DNA of 64,000 bases from Methanobacterium_D sp040373355 (GCF_047495555.1 NZ_CP166866.1:744001-808000), one strand, 5' to 3'; shown: positions 26,491 through 35,773, counted from the stretch's first letter. Notes: generated by a model not told the origin, from the sequence alone. Numbers and translations are program-made.

Positions 26491-27363
26491 TTAATAAGGA
26501 TTTGGCCCAGTAACTGTTGGATTATCATCCCGCTGCGTCCACTCTGTAATGGAACCCTCATATATTTTCACTTTTTCATAACCCAAAAACCATTTAAAGA
26601 CCACAAATAAGTTAGTTGCTTCTCTTCCGGTCCCACAGTAACATATAATTGTTTTATCTGGTGTAGCTTCACATTCTTCTGCAAGTGAAGTTATTTCATC
26701 CTCCGTTTTGAGTAACTGCCGATTATCCGAATGCATAAAAGCGACTGCTTGCAGATGTTTAGCACCAGGGATATGACCGTGCTTAATCCACATACTTGGC
26801 CCTGAATAATACTTAAACGGCCGTGCATCAAGCACCACAACATCATCATTATCTTTAATTGCTTTAAACTCTTCATAAGTCACATAATAATCTTCACGAA
26901 GTATCGGTTCAAATTTGGATTCTTTTATCGTCGGAAAAACTTTTGTTAGCTCTTTTTCTTCTTCTTTCCACTTGTCTATGCCTCCATCTAAAAGGTAGAT
27001 ATCATTATGTCCAAATCTTGCCAGTGAATAAGCAGTCATTGATTGTCCCCATCCATCTCCTCTTTTAAAATATGCGCCTCTACCAGTATACACAATTGTA
27101 GGAATGTCTCTGTTTATCCCTTGTTTCCTAAATATTGCCTGAATTGCATCTTGTGGAATGTAACTACCCGGTATATTTCCTAACATTTGTCTAAGGAACC
27201 ATTCATTAAAATAACACGCTCCAGGGATGTGTTCTTTAATATAATCATGAATATCTGGCTGTGCGTCAAGTATCATAATTTTTTCATCCAAATTGTTTTC
27301 TAACCAGTCTGTTGAAGCCCATTTTATCTTTCCATCACCTTTTGAATGAATACCAGTAATCAT
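26491..27363 (-). CDS. Thiosulfate/3-mercaptopyruvate sulfurtransferase (two rhodanese domains)
   Basis: 290 residues: an inactive first rhodanese domain (about 15-140, with MILDAQPDIHDYIKEHIPGA) and a catalytic second one (about 160-285) with VVLDARPFKYYSG, GHIPGAKHL and the active loop CYCGTGREATN, where C243 is the likely persulfide-forming cysteine. It moves sulfane sulfur between donors and thiols. The ATG follows AGAGG. It diverges from trmB across a 125-base spacer. Confidence 0.9.
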   Translation of the reverse strand: MITGIHSKGDGKIKWASTDWLENNLDEKIMILDAQPDIHDYIKEHIPGACYFNEWFLRQMLGNIPGSYIPQDAIQAIFRKQGINRDIPTIVYTGRGAYFKRGDGWGQSMTAYSLARFGHNDIYLLDGGIDKWKEEEKELTKVFPTIKESKFEPILREDYYVTYEEFKAIKDNDDVVVLDARPFKYYSGPSMWIKHGHIPGAKHLQAVAFMHSDNRQLLKTEDEITSLAEECEATPDKTIICYCGTGREATNLFVVFKWFLGYEKVKIYEGSITEWTQRDDNPTVTGPNPY

Positions 27364-27431
27364 AATAAAACCTCTTAATATTATTTTTAGTATATTTATT
27401 ATGATAATTGAATGTTGCTAATATAACCAAA

Positions 27432-27476
27432 TTTATATCATTGTACGGAATTATACTTAGTTTAGATTAAAACTAC
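27432..27476 (+). promoter_or_regulatory. Promoter and putative operator of trmB-type regulator
   Basis: TATA box TTTATATC at 27432-27439. At 27457-27476, over the expected start site, lies TTAGT-N10-ACTAC, one base away from the GTAGT-N10-ACTAC sites found twice before the next operon (28424-28443, 28493-28512). It also contains AGTTT/AAACT dyad symmetry. This suggests autoregulation by the TrmB-like protein. Confidence 0.55.
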
Positions 27477-27488
27477 TGAGATTTTATT

Positions 27489-28292
27489 ATGACTGAAATA
27501 TCAAAAGACCTTATTGATTCCCTGAAAACTATGGGGCTGGCAGAATATGAGGCCAAAGTATATTCTGCACTAGTACTATTTGAGCGTGCAGAAGTTAAAA
27601 TGGTATATGAATACTTAGGAGTACCTAAACCCAGTGTATATCAGAGTTTGAAAGGTCTAATGGATAAAGGGCTTGTCATGAGGGTTAGTTCTAAACCTGC
27701 AATTTATAGGGCAGTTCCTCCAAGAATTGCACTTAGAAATCTTATAAAAGTTCACAAAAATGCAGAGAAAAATGCACTTCAAGAATTAGAACAGCTTGAA
27801 AAGAGCAATATGGAAACTGAAAGTGCTGAAATTATATGGACTCTTTTTGGTGAAAATAACGTTGAACACAGCATGGAAGAATTAATTGGTAAGGCTCAAA
27901 ATTCATTAAAACTGGTTTTACCTTCAGATTACATTAATTTAATTTCTTTTATAAGTGATAATGATTTAGAAATTGAATTGTTAATGTTTGGAAAGGATAA
28001 AGGCATTGCCAGTCGTTATGGGTTAAATAACTTAAGTGTACATGATGGAAATGAAATAGACATTTCTGATTTTGGAAAACTTTCTAAATATTTAGTTAAT
28101 CTTCCATTGCCTCCAGAACAATATTCTAAATTTATTTTAATACTTATTGATGATGAGGAATTTATGTATGTACCTCCTTATCCTGGAAAGACAAAATCAG
28201 GAATTACTTCCAGAAATCCTTATCTTATTGGTTTTGTAAGTATTCTATTTGGTGCAGTATGGGAATACACGCCAGAAGTGGAATTAGAATAA
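27489..28292 (+). CDS. TrmB family transcriptional regulator
   Basis: 267 residues. The N-terminal winged helix (about 5-75: GLAEYEAKVYSALVLFERAE, then VPKPSVYQSLKGLMDKGLV) and a coiled linker (NALQELEQLEKSN) are typical of TrmB proteins; the C-terminal 160 residues match the phospholipase-D-like effector domain of the family but no sugar-binding residues can be named. It is divergent from the rhodanese gene and 270 bases upstream of the YhgE-like gene, whose promoter carries the same motif as its own. Confidence 0.88.
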   Translation: MTEISKDLIDSLKTMGLAEYEAKVYSALVLFERAEVKMVYEYLGVPKPSVYQSLKGLMDKGLVMRVSSKPAIYRAVPPRIALRNLIKVHKNAEKNALQELEQLEKSNMETESAEIIWTLFGENNVEHSMEELIGKAQNSLKLVLPSDYINLISFISDNDLEIELLMFGKDKGIASRYGLNNLSVHDGNEIDISDFGKLSKYLVNLPLPPEQYSKFILILIDDEEFMYVPPYPGKTKSGITSRNPYLIGFVSILFGAVWEYTPEVELE

Positions 28293-28423
28293 GCCAGATT
28301 AACCATTTTATTTTTTTGTTCAATTAAATTGGATTATTGAATCTAAAATTTATTTATTAGCAGGTCTAACTGGCATTTTAGAGATTTATTTAATGTTTCA
28401 TTTTAAATTTTTTTGTTTAATGG

Positions 28424-28515
28424 GTAGTTTTTAACGTAACTACTTTAGTAAAATTTAAATACTTGATGGAAGTTTATATATTTTCTTGGATAGTAGTCAT
28501 GTACAAAACTACTAT
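28424..28515 (+). promoter_or_regulatory. Promoter of YhgE-like gene with two GTAGT-N10-ACTAC sites
   Basis: TATA box TTTATATA at 28473-28480. Site 1 at 28424-28443 and site 2 at 28493-28512 both read GTAGT, ten bases, ACTAC. Site 2 sits on the expected transcription start and is extended to ATAGTAGT/ACTACTAT (28490-28497 and 28508-28515). A third near copy lies before trmB. Two sites 69 bases apart around one TATA box is a strong sign of a dimeric repressor. Confidence 0.65.
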
Positions 28516-28562
28516 AATTAATTTTACAAGATTATTAATTTCAATTTATAAGGAATGATTAA

Positions 28563-30470
28563 ATGATAAAAGGAGCAAGGGAAATATTTAAAAGCGATAT
28601 TAAAGCCATAGTACGTAACCCTGCAGTTTTAGTTGTTATAGCAGTAATTATTTTAATACCATCACTTTATGCATTGCTTAATATTGAAGCAACATGGGAT
28701 CCATATGCCCAAACTGATAATATCAAAGTAGCAGTAGTTAATGACGATTCCGGGTATGCGGCTAATGATACACACTATAATGTGGGAAATATTTTGGTTA
28801 ATGAACTTAAAAATAATACAAACTTTAGCTGGCAGTTTGTTGATAAAGATAATGCATTGAATGGGGTTAAATATGGAGATTATTATGCAGTTTTAGTAAT
28901 CCCCGGTAATTTTAGTGAACAGTTATTATCTATTGAAACATCAACTCCTCATCAAGCTAAAATAGACTATATTGTTAATGATAAACTTAATCCCGTTGCA
29001 CCAAGGCTTACCAACGCTGGAGCAGATGCAGTTCAGTCAAAAATTAATAATGAAGTAGTTAAGACCATTGATGGGATCATTTTTGGTAAACTCAGTAATA
29101 TAGGACAATTAGCTAAAGAAAACAAAGCAGATTTACTTAAAACAAAATCATTTATAAACGAATTAAATGGAAAACTGGAAAATATTGATTCAAATATTGC
29201 ACAAGCAAATTCTGATATGGCTACTGTAAATCAAGTATGGTCAAAGATCGTTACAGAACTTCCAGAGGTCCAAAAGCAGTCAAATACTATAAGAAAAGAA
29301 TATGATTCATTATATGTTCAAATTTCGGCTAATCCCCAACAAGCATTAACTACTGTTCAAGGAATGGAATCAAATGTGGGTAGCATGCTTACATACTTAA
29401 AAACAACAGATGCTGCTTTAACAGCACTTTACAATGCAACAGGTGACCAAAACTTAAAACCATTGATTGCTCAACTTGAAGACAATATTGCAAAAACTAC
29501 TAAAGTACTTGGAGCTCTACAAGAAGTGGAAACAGCAATAAAAGACAGTAATAATCCACAAGGTAAATTGTCGAAAGTCAAAAGCTCAATTGACGAAATG
29601 GATAATGGCATTAATCTCTTAGCAAGTAAGAAGAATGAAATAAATCAGAAAATTAATGAAGCATCTTCAAAATTAACCCTCGTTAACGAAAAATGGCCTA
29701 CAATTAGAAGTGCAATCCAAACGGCAGCATTGAAACTAAATGCTATTAATGAGGGAGATATTGACAATTTAATTGCATTTTCAAATATGAATCAGGATGA
29801 TGTAAAAAATTACTTTGAAAGTCCTGTAGAAATGGATAAAAAACATGAATATAGGGTAAATACCTATGGATCTGCTCTTGCCCCATTTTATATTCCTATT
29901 TCTTTATGGATCGGGTGTATTATAGCAATTGCAATGATTACAATGAGAATAAAGAAAGGCACTAAAAAATATACTGCTGAAAGTATCTATATTGGTAGAA
30001 TGGGATTATTTTTAATAATAGCTACTATACAGTCTTTATTGGTTGTGATGGGCTCATTATACTTGAATGTAGAAATGTCTTCTGCATTTTTATTTGCAGT
30101 AACAACTCTGTATATAAGTATATGTGCGATGATAGTGGTTTATTCATTAACATCTGCCTTTGGAAATGCTGGAAAAGCTATTGCAATCGTAATATTAGTT
30201 TTACAGATTACAGCAACTGGTGGTATTTTCCCGGTTGAAATTCTACCTCCATTTTTCCAGTCTTTACATCCCTATCTGCCGCTTACGTATGCAGTTGGAG
30301 CACTTCGTGAAGTGATTGGAGGAATTATATGGAGTATTTATTGGTATAATGTGGGCTTATTAACGGTATTTCCAATTGCAGCATTTGCCCTGACTTTATT
30401 AATTAAAGAAAAGGTAGATAAAAGGGCAATGTGGATGGAGGAAAGATTAAAAGACAGTGGTTTGTTTTAA
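28563..30470 (+). CDS. YhgE/Pip-type ABC-2-like membrane protein
   Basis: 635 residues. An N-terminal membrane helix (about 18-40; the start MIKGAREIFKSDIKAIVRNP is typical of the YhgE/Pip family) is followed by an extracytoplasmic region (about 45-445) with a long coiled-coil portion, then about five or six membrane helices (about 445-615). Family members include the phage infection protein Pip and membrane proteins of export systems and resemble ABC-2 permeases, but no ATPase is adjacent. AAGGAATG precedes the ATG. The operator-like repeats upstream suggest control by TrmB or a similar repressor. Confidence 0.88.
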   Translation: MIKGAREIFKSDIKAIVRNPAVLVVIAVIILIPSLYALLNIEATWDPYAQTDNIKVAVVNDDSGYAANDTHYNVGNILVNELKNNTNFSWQFVDKDNALNGVKYGDYYAVLVIPGNFSEQLLSIETSTPHQAKIDYIVNDKLNPVAPRLTNAGADAVQSKINNEVVKTIDGIIFGKLSNIGQLAKENKADLLKTKSFINELNGKLENIDSNIAQANSDMATVNQVWSKIVTELPEVQKQSNTIRKEYDSLYVQISANPQQALTTVQGMESNVGSMLTYLKTTDAALTALYNATGDQNLKPLIAQLEDNIAKTTKVLGALQEVETAIKDSNNPQGKLSKVKSSIDEMDNGINLLASKKNEINQKINEASSKLTLVNEKWPTIRSAIQTAALKLNAINEGDIDNLIAFSNMNQDDVKNYFESPVEMDKKHEYRVNTYGSALAPFYIPISLWIGCIIAIAMITMRIKKGTKKYTAESIYIGRMGLFLIIATIQSLLVVMGSLYLNVEMSSAFLFAVTTLYISICAMIVVYSLTSAFGNAGKAIAIVILVLQITATGGIFPVEILPPFFQSLHPYLPLTYAVGALREVIGGIIWSIYWYNVGLLTVFPIAAFALTLLIKEKVDKRAMWMEERLKDSGLF

Positions 30471-30588
30471 TAGCCCTAAAATCTTTAATGAGATAATATT
30501 AAATTATTTATCTCACTTTAGGATAAATTTAAATATTAGTCTTAGCTTATATTTTCTAATTATTAATTATTAAATATAAGGTCAAATC

Positions 30589-30969
30589 ATGAAATTAGAT
30601 AATAAAATAGGATTTATCAAGTTTATGGCATTTCTTGGCTATTTCTTATGGATAATCACATATTTAATCCGTCCGATTGCACTTATTTTAAGTAATTCAA
30701 TTAACTTGATTATTGGAATTCTTCCTAATTTTGGGGTAGCGCTCTCATTTCCTTATTTAATTGCATTTATATGTGAACAGAGCAAATATCGTCTACATAT
30801 AGATAAGATATTTTACTTTTCGATAGTTTTTGGATTTATTCTGCTTGTTATCATTGAAATATTACACCAAATGTTTATGAATTCTCCTTTTGATTTAAAT
30901 GATCTAATAGCCTCAGTATTTGCTTTTATAATTGCAGGAATGACTTACTGGTTTTTAATAAAGAATTAA
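30589..30969 (+). CDS. Small membrane protein, unknown
   Basis: 126 residues with four predicted membrane helices (about 10-30, 38-60, 72-95, 105-124). No recognised motif; the arrangement is loosely like VanZ-type proteins. AAGGTCAAATC precedes the ATG. It follows the YhgE-like gene by 118 bases and precedes the hydrolase. Confidence 0.6.
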   Translation: MKLDNKIGFIKFMAFLGYFLWIITYLIRPIALILSNSINLIIGILPNFGVALSFPYLIAFICEQSKYRLHIDKIFYFSIVFGFILLVIIEILHQMFMNSPFDLNDLIASVFAFIIAGMTYWFLIKN

Positions 30970-31014
30970 AAATATCTAAGATATTATATTAAAGAAAATG
31001 TGAAAGGGAATTTT

Positions 31015-31803
31015 ATGGATTTATATTTCAAAGAAGCAGGTAAAAGTAATGATGAAACAATTATATTTCTACACAGTGAAGGAATAGCTGGCTGGATGTG
31101 GGATAAGCAATTAGAAGCCTTCGGTGATTATCATTGTATATGTCTTGATCTTCCAGGACATGGGAAAAATGCTGAAGTTAAACCTTTCACTATTAAAGGG
31201 ACTACAGACGTTATAATTGATATAATTAAAAATAAGGCAAAAAATGGAAAAGCCCATCTTGTAGGGATTTCTCTTGGGGCTCAAATCGCCCTTCAGATTT
31301 TAAGCGTTGCTCCAGAAGTCGTAGATCGTGTCTTAATCAGTGGCGCCCTTGTACGTAATTCAAGACCAAGTTTATCTTTTTTAAATCTATTAAATGATCT
31401 TATTGAGATTTATCTGCCGGATAAAAATAAAACTATTCGTATAATGAGTTATGTGAGGGCTTACAATATACCGAAAAATCTCCGTGGTGAATTTAAGAAA
31501 TCCACATATGTTATTAAACCAGATTCTTTAGATAGAATTATTAGAGAAAACATGTTTTTTAAGATGCCATCTGGTCTTAAAAATACGGATGTGCCTGTTC
31601 TTGTAATGACTGGGCAAAAGGATTTTAGGATAATCAAAGAATCTGCAATAAATCTCTTAGATGTGCTTCCAAATTCTAAAGGAGCAGTGGCCTTGAAGGT
31701 TGGACACATATGGAATATAGAAAATCCAGAACTTTTTAATAAAACATTAAGGGCATGGATGGCTGATGAAGGATTACCCGAAGGGTTAATTTCAAACTTT
31801 TAA
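31015..31803 (+). CDS. Alpha/beta hydrolase
   Basis: About 262 residues. The oxyanion region is IIFLHSEGIAGWMWDKQLEA, the nucleophile elbow is GISLGA (Ser in GXSXG), the acid is probably in MTGQKDFRI, and the catalytic His in KVGHIWNIENPELF. The fold is that of esterases and small-ester hydrolases; the substrate is unknown. I prefer the ATG at 31015 (AAAGGGAA upstream) over the GTG at 31000. Confidence 0.87.
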   Translation: MDLYFKEAGKSNDETIIFLHSEGIAGWMWDKQLEAFGDYHCICLDLPGHGKNAEVKPFTIKGTTDVIIDIIKNKAKNGKAHLVGISLGAQIALQILSVAPEVVDRVLISGALVRNSRPSLSFLNLLNDLIEIYLPDKNKTIRIMSYVRAYNIPKNLRGEFKKSTYVIKPDSLDRIIRENMFFKMPSGLKNTDVPVLVMTGQKDFRIIKESAINLLDVLPNSKGAVALKVGHIWNIENPELFNKTLRAWMADEGLPEGLISNF

Positions 31804-31840
31804 AGGTTGAGATCATATAAAAGAAAATCTTAGACTAGAT

Positions 31841-32194
31841 TTGGAAGCTGAAAGAAAGATTGAGCTTAAATTTAACCGGATTATAAACACTTCAATAAAT
31901 CGAGTTAGGGAACAGGTTAAAAATAAAAATCCTCCTATTTTCAGTAATTTTCATTATGGTTCAATAGATATTAATCCAAAATACCTTGTTATATGGTATT
32001 TATTTGAAAGAGACGCTGAATTAGAGGAAGCTGAAGATAATGGTTTACTGGATGAATTAAAAATATTGACATTATGGGAATTAAAAAATAATGGTTATCC
32101 TCAAGATGTTTTAGGTGAAATACAAATTGATTTTACCTCTGATGAAGATATACAAAGAGAAACAAATGGTAATTATTGGTATTATTTTAAATAA
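31841..32194 (+). CDS. Hypothetical protein, 117 residues
   Basis: Not recognised. A soluble acidic protein with a helical N terminus (AERKIELKFNRIINTSINRV) and repeated acidic stretches (ERDAELEEAEDNGLLDEL). Start uncertain: TTG at 31841 has no ribosome site, while AAAGGTTGAG lies 30 bases upstream where no standard start codon is in frame (only ATA). It follows the hydrolase by 37 bases and may be part of the same transcript. Confidence 0.5.
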   Translation: MEAERKIELKFNRIINTSINRVREQVKNKNPPIFSNFHYGSIDINPKYLVIWYLFERDAELEEAEDNGLLDELKILTLWELKNNGYPQDVLGEIQIDFTSDEDIQRETNGNYWYYFK

Positions 32195-32248
32195 CATTTC
32201 GTATTTTTAACTTCTTTTTCTAGTTTAGATATACTCATTTCACATAGA

Positions 32249-32302
32249 TTTATATATAACGTCACACGATATATCGCAGTGTAATACAACGGAGCACGAT
32301 AT
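32249..32302 (+). promoter_or_regulatory. Promoter and probable operator of second PadR gene
   Basis: TATA box TTTATATA at 32249-32256, followed by the palindrome CGATATATCG (32267-32276) flanked by CAC and GTG, and a second half site GCACGATATA (32294-32303). The palindrome sits just upstream of the expected start site. PadR binding is inferred from position. Confidence 0.55.
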
Positions 32303-32316
32303 AAAACTGTGGTTAT

Positions 32317-32640
32317 ATGGACGCTGAAAAAATTAAAAAAAAGTACTTGCCATTAACAGAAACGACATATTATGTCTTAATTTCTTTAAATAAGCCAAGA
32401 CATGGATATGGAATCATGCAGCATGTTAATGAAATTACAAATGGCCGTATTAAGATTGGAGCAGGTACAATGTATGGTAGCCTGTCTCGAATGGAAAAAG
32501 AAGGATTGATAACTTCAGTTTCAGAAGAGCAAAGAAAAAAAATCTATGAAATTAGTAAAAGAGGTAAATTATTATTAAAACTTGAAATGGAACGATTAGA
32601 AGAGCTTCTTAAACATGGTAAAAGTGAAATGGGCGATTAG
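32317..32640 (+). CDS. PadR family transcriptional regulator
   Basis: 107 residues. The PadR core is clear: LTETTYYVLISLNKPRHGYG, the recognition region GAGTMYGSLSRMEKEGLI, a wing (EEQRKKIYEISKRGK) and a C-terminal dimerisation helix (LLLKLEMERLEELL). It is followed by a DUF2812 membrane gene starting two bases after its stop, the classic PadR-DUF2812 pair. The palindrome CGATATATCG overlaps its promoter. Confidence 0.9.
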   Translation: MDAEKIKKKYLPLTETTYYVLISLNKPRHGYGIMQHVNEITNGRIKIGAGTMYGSLSRMEKEGLITSVSEEQRKKIYEISKRGKLLLKLEMERLEELLKHGKSEMGD

Positions 32641-32641
32641 C

Positions 32642-33169
32642 ATGAATGAAATAAAAACAATATGGCACTGGTGGTGGGGCTGGAACCCCGAAAAAATAGA
32701 AGACTGGCTGGAAGAAATGGAAAAGGATGGATGGAATTTATTTAAAATTGATTTTAATTACCTCAGGTTCAAATTTGAAAAAGGGGAAGCCAGAAAGATT
32801 CGATATTGTGTCGATTATCAAAATAGAGTTGATGATAACTATTTTGAGATTCTTAAAGAAGATGGTTGGGAACTCGTAGGTGATAACTCTATTCCATGGT
32901 ATATGTGGCGTAAATCCTATGAAAATGAAAGGCCCAACATTTATACTGATGTTAAATCATTAATGGAAAGAAATAACCGTTTACTTATAACAGTGGGTAT
33001 TTTCCTGGTTTTAGAGATAGCTATATTTTCGCAAATGTTTATACACAGCTCTGATGAAATTGGATTAGTTTCAATAATGTTTATCCTGATAATTGCATTC
33101 ATTGGATACATAACAGTACAGCTTTACCGGTATAATAAAAGGCTTGAGAGAACTGAAATAAGATTATAA
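32642..33169 (+). CDS. DUF2812 membrane protein
   Basis: 175 residues. The N-terminal cytoplasmic domain (IWHWWWGWNPEKIEDWLEEM, then GWNLFKIDFNYLRFKFEKGE) is the DUF2812 signature; two membrane helices follow (about 115-135 and 142-165). It is usually paired with PadR; the role is unknown but the context fits membrane stress sensing. I chose the ATG at 32642 because the DUF2812 domain begins there and the earlier frame overlaps padR. Confidence 0.87.
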   Translation: MNEIKTIWHWWWGWNPEKIEDWLEEMEKDGWNLFKIDFNYLRFKFEKGEARKIRYCVDYQNRVDDNYFEILKEDGWELVGDNSIPWYMWRKSYENERPNIYTDVKSLMERNNRLLITVGIFLVLEIAIFSQMFIHSSDEIGLVSIMFILIIAFIGYITVQLYRYNKRLERTEIRL

Positions 33170-33196
33170 TATCTAAAAAACTAAGAAGGTAACATA

Positions 33197-33391
33197 ATGT
33201 CTGGAATTATGAGTAGTAACAACATTACAGCGCCTTTAATGGTTATTTTATGTGGATTTTTAGTAGTTATAAATTTGTTTAATCAAAAGATACCAGAATC
33301 TTCTTTACAATATGCATTGTTTTTTATTTCAGGATTTTTAGTTGGACTTATATTAGTTCTGGTGTTCAAAATATTTAGTAATATAAAATAA
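33197..33391 (+). CDS. Small membrane protein, 64 residues
   Basis: Two hydrophobic helices (about 11-28 and 38-58) with a short polar loop (NQKIPESS). AAGAAGGTAACATA precedes the ATG. It follows DUF2812 by 27 bases and is probably the third gene of the PadR operon. No family recognised. Confidence 0.6.
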   Translation: MSGIMSSNNITAPLMVILCGFLVVINLFNQKIPESSLQYALFFISGFLVGLILVLVFKIFSNIK

Positions 33392-33485
33392 GTCAGATAA
33401 CTAGCGTATTTATTTTATCACAAAAAATATAATCAATTGAGTAATTAAATAATGCTTAGAAATAAAACTTAAAGAGGGTTATATT

Positions 33486-33950
33486 ATGAAAATAGGAATT
33501 GTAGTTCATTCATATACGGGTAACGCCTATGAAGTTGCAAGGAAAATTGAAGAAAAGCTTAAAGATGCTGGAAAAGATGTAGAAATCCAGAGGGTAAAAA
33601 TGGTAGGTGGGGATGAGCCTAAAGGTAAAGATATAAAGCTTGAAAATCCTCCAGAAGTAGATAAATACGATGCATTAATTTTTGGATCTCCTGTGCACGC
33701 ATTTTCTCTATCGCTTGCCATGAAAACTTATTTAGAGCAAATACCATCACTTCAAGGCAAAAAAGTAGCTCTTTTTGTCACTAAAAAGCTGCGCTTTGAA
33801 TGGACAGGAGGAACCCGTGCAATTGGTCAGATGAAAAAAATATCTCAATCTAAAGGCGGAAACGTAGTTGGAACTGGAGTTATAGTCTGGAACAAGGATA
33901 AGGATAAAAAGATTGCAGAAATAGCTGAAAATTTCAATAGATTATTTTAA
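33486..33950 (+). CDS. Flavodoxin family protein
   Basis: 154 residues with a flavodoxin fold: the FMN-phosphate loop is VVHSYTGNAYEVARKIEEKL (about 6-25), an aromatic/glycine loop is FGSPVHAFSLSLAMKTYLEQ, and a third loop is FVTKKLRFEWTGG. It carries one-electron or two-electron reducing power; partners are unknown. AGAGGGTTATATT precedes the ATG. It stands alone. Confidence 0.87.
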   Translation: MKIGIVVHSYTGNAYEVARKIEEKLKDAGKDVEIQRVKMVGGDEPKGKDIKLENPPEVDKYDALIFGSPVHAFSLSLAMKTYLEQIPSLQGKKVALFVTKKLRFEWTGGTRAIGQMKKISQSKGGNVVGTGVIVWNKDKDKKIAEIAENFNRLF

Positions 33951-34121
33951 TTTATACAAAAGCTCTATTTATCCTTAATATACTATTTTTTAAAATTATA
34001 AATTATTTTAAGGGCATATAACCTAAAAATAACCATATAATTGGAAATTAATGATTCTACAACCTTATTTTATTTTTCATATCCATTTTATATATAATTT
34101 TTAATTACTCAAAAGAAAAAT

Positions 34122-34168
34122 TTTATATATGATAAATAACACTATGTTATATTACTAACAGGTTGTTA
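34122..34168 (+). promoter_or_regulatory. Promoter and possible operator of TetR gene
   Basis: TATA box TTTATATA at 34122-34129. The inverted repeat TAACA-ggt-TGTTA (34156-34168) overlaps the expected transcription start. A wider pair TTACT/AGTAA flanks it (34152-34156 and 34178-34182). TetR autoregulation is inferred. Confidence 0.45.
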
Positions 34169-34215
34169 AAATTAATCAGTAAGTTAATAGAAATTATTGT
34201 AATTATGGTGATCCA

Positions 34216-34863
34216 ATGTCATTCAAAAAATTAAAAGAACAGGAAAAAGAGCAGAGACGTGAATACATAGTTGAAACTGCAGAGAAATTATTTCTCGAAA
34301 AAGGTTATAATAATGTCTCCATGAATGATATATCTCAAGAAATAGGAGTTAACAGGGCCACACTTTACTTATATTTCAAGAACAAGGATTCCCTTTATTT
34401 TACTGTACTTTTGCGCGGTCTTAATCTTATGATGGATTTTTTCCAAAAGTCAATTAGAGAAGATCAAAATGGTTTAGAAAGACTCGTAGCGTTATGTAGC
34501 GCCTTTTTTAGCTATTATAATGAACATCCTGAATATTATCATGAGTTATGTTATATGAGGGCTAGGAGTTTTGATATTAGTCAAATAGAAAGCGTAGATG
34601 AGCAGATGATTGTTGCACAGGAACTTATGGATGCAATCAGTAATTCCATAAAAATGGGAGTAAGTGATGGAAGTATGAAAAAAGACCTTGATCCAATGAA
34701 AACTGCGGTTTTTGTGGTGAATAACTGTGAAAAAATCGTTAATCCAGGATCAGATATGATAGGACTTTTAGGAATTCATAATATAACTCCAGAGCAGTAT
34801 ATGGAATATTCATTTAATCTTTTAATCTCAACCATATCAGAAGGATTAAATGGGTGCGAATGA
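34216..34863 (+). CDS. TetR family transcriptional regulator
   Basis: 215 residues. The N-terminal helix-turn-helix is complete (REYIVETAEKLFLEKGYNNV, then MNDISQEIGVNRATLYLYFK); the C-terminal ligand domain is divergent. It starts at ATG after GGTGATCC. It heads a run of flavoprotein/ferredoxin and DUF4386 genes on the same strand with short gaps, which it probably controls. Confidence 0.9.
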   Translation: MSFKKLKEQEKEQRREYIVETAEKLFLEKGYNNVSMNDISQEIGVNRATLYLYFKNKDSLYFTVLLRGLNLMMDFFQKSIREDQNGLERLVALCSAFFSYYNEHPEYYHELCYMRARSFDISQIESVDEQMIVAQELMDAISNSIKMGVSDGSMKKDLDPMKTAVFVVNNCEKIVNPGSDMIGLLGIHNITPEQYMEYSFNLLISTISEGLNGCE

Positions 34864-34907
34864 AGAATTCGACGGATTAATTTTATTCTTTACAGAGGGA
34901 TGTTATA

Positions 34908-35771
34908 ATGGATAAGACAGAAATTTACTATTTTTCAGGAACTGGAAATTCATTATATATAGCTAAAGAGCTGCAGAAAAGGATTTCAGAAGCAAAACTT
35001 ACGCCGATTGTGAGTCTTTTAGACCTAGATGTCATAAAAACTAATGGAAGTACTGTAGGGTTTGTTTTTCCCGTGCATGCTATTACCATTCCTGTAGCTG
35101 TAAAAAGGTTCCTTAAAAAAGTGGATCTATCTTCAGCAGATTACATTTTTGCAGTTGCAACACGTGGCGGTACTATTTTTAGAGGTTTTGATGAAATTGA
35201 AAAGATCTTAAAGAAGAAAAAGAAATCTTTAGATTCTCATTTTGTTCTTAATATGGGGATGAACGATCCAAAGCCAAAAGGATATAAATGTCCAACTGAA
35301 GCCGATATTTTAAAATTTGAATCCTTAGTTCAGGAAAAATTGGATTTAATTCAAAATATCATATTAAATAAAGAAATTAGTAAAGAAAAAGATACGGGAT
35401 ACTTAATTGAATTTGAATATCACCCTTTAATTAATTCTATATTAGAAAAATTAGCTATTTTAGGTTTGAACATTTCTGAATATATTGGAGGAGTTAATTA
35501 CTTTTATCCGGATTCTAATTGCAATGGATGTGGAATTTGTAAAAAAGTTTGTTTATCTGGAAAGGTTAAAATGGAGCATAAAAAGCCAGTTTGGCAAAAA
35601 AATGTCTTCTGTTATATGTGCTATGCGTGTGTTAATTTTTGTCCTCAAAAATCAGTCCAGATAAATGACATACCATTTGTTAAATCCTATACAGAAGAAA
35701 ATGAAAGGTATTCATGTCCATATGCAACTCCAAAGGATATTAAAAGGCAAAAATTTAAAGGAGAGTTTTAA
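34908..35771 (+). CDS. EFR1-type flavodoxin/ferredoxin fusion
   Basis: 287 residues. The N-terminal flavodoxin-like domain has YYFSGTGNSLYIAKELQKRI (about 5-24); the C-terminal part has two 4Fe-4S sets, CNGCGICKKVC and CYMCYACVNFCPQ. Fusions of this kind (EFRs) move electrons between flavin and ferredoxin. AGAGGGATGTTATA precedes the ATG. It is cotranscribed with the DUF4386 gene two bases downstream. Confidence 0.87.
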   Translation: MDKTEIYYFSGTGNSLYIAKELQKRISEAKLTPIVSLLDLDVIKTNGSTVGFVFPVHAITIPVAVKRFLKKVDLSSADYIFAVATRGGTIFRGFDEIEKILKKKKKSLDSHFVLNMGMNDPKPKGYKCPTEADILKFESLVQEKLDLIQNIILNKEISKEKDTGYLIEFEYHPLINSILEKLAILGLNISEYIGGVNYFYPDSNCNGCGICKKVCLSGKVKMEHKKPVWQKNVFCYMCYACVNFCPQKSVQINDIPFVKSYTEENERYSCPYATPKDIKRQKFKGEF

Positions 35772-35773
35772 TA

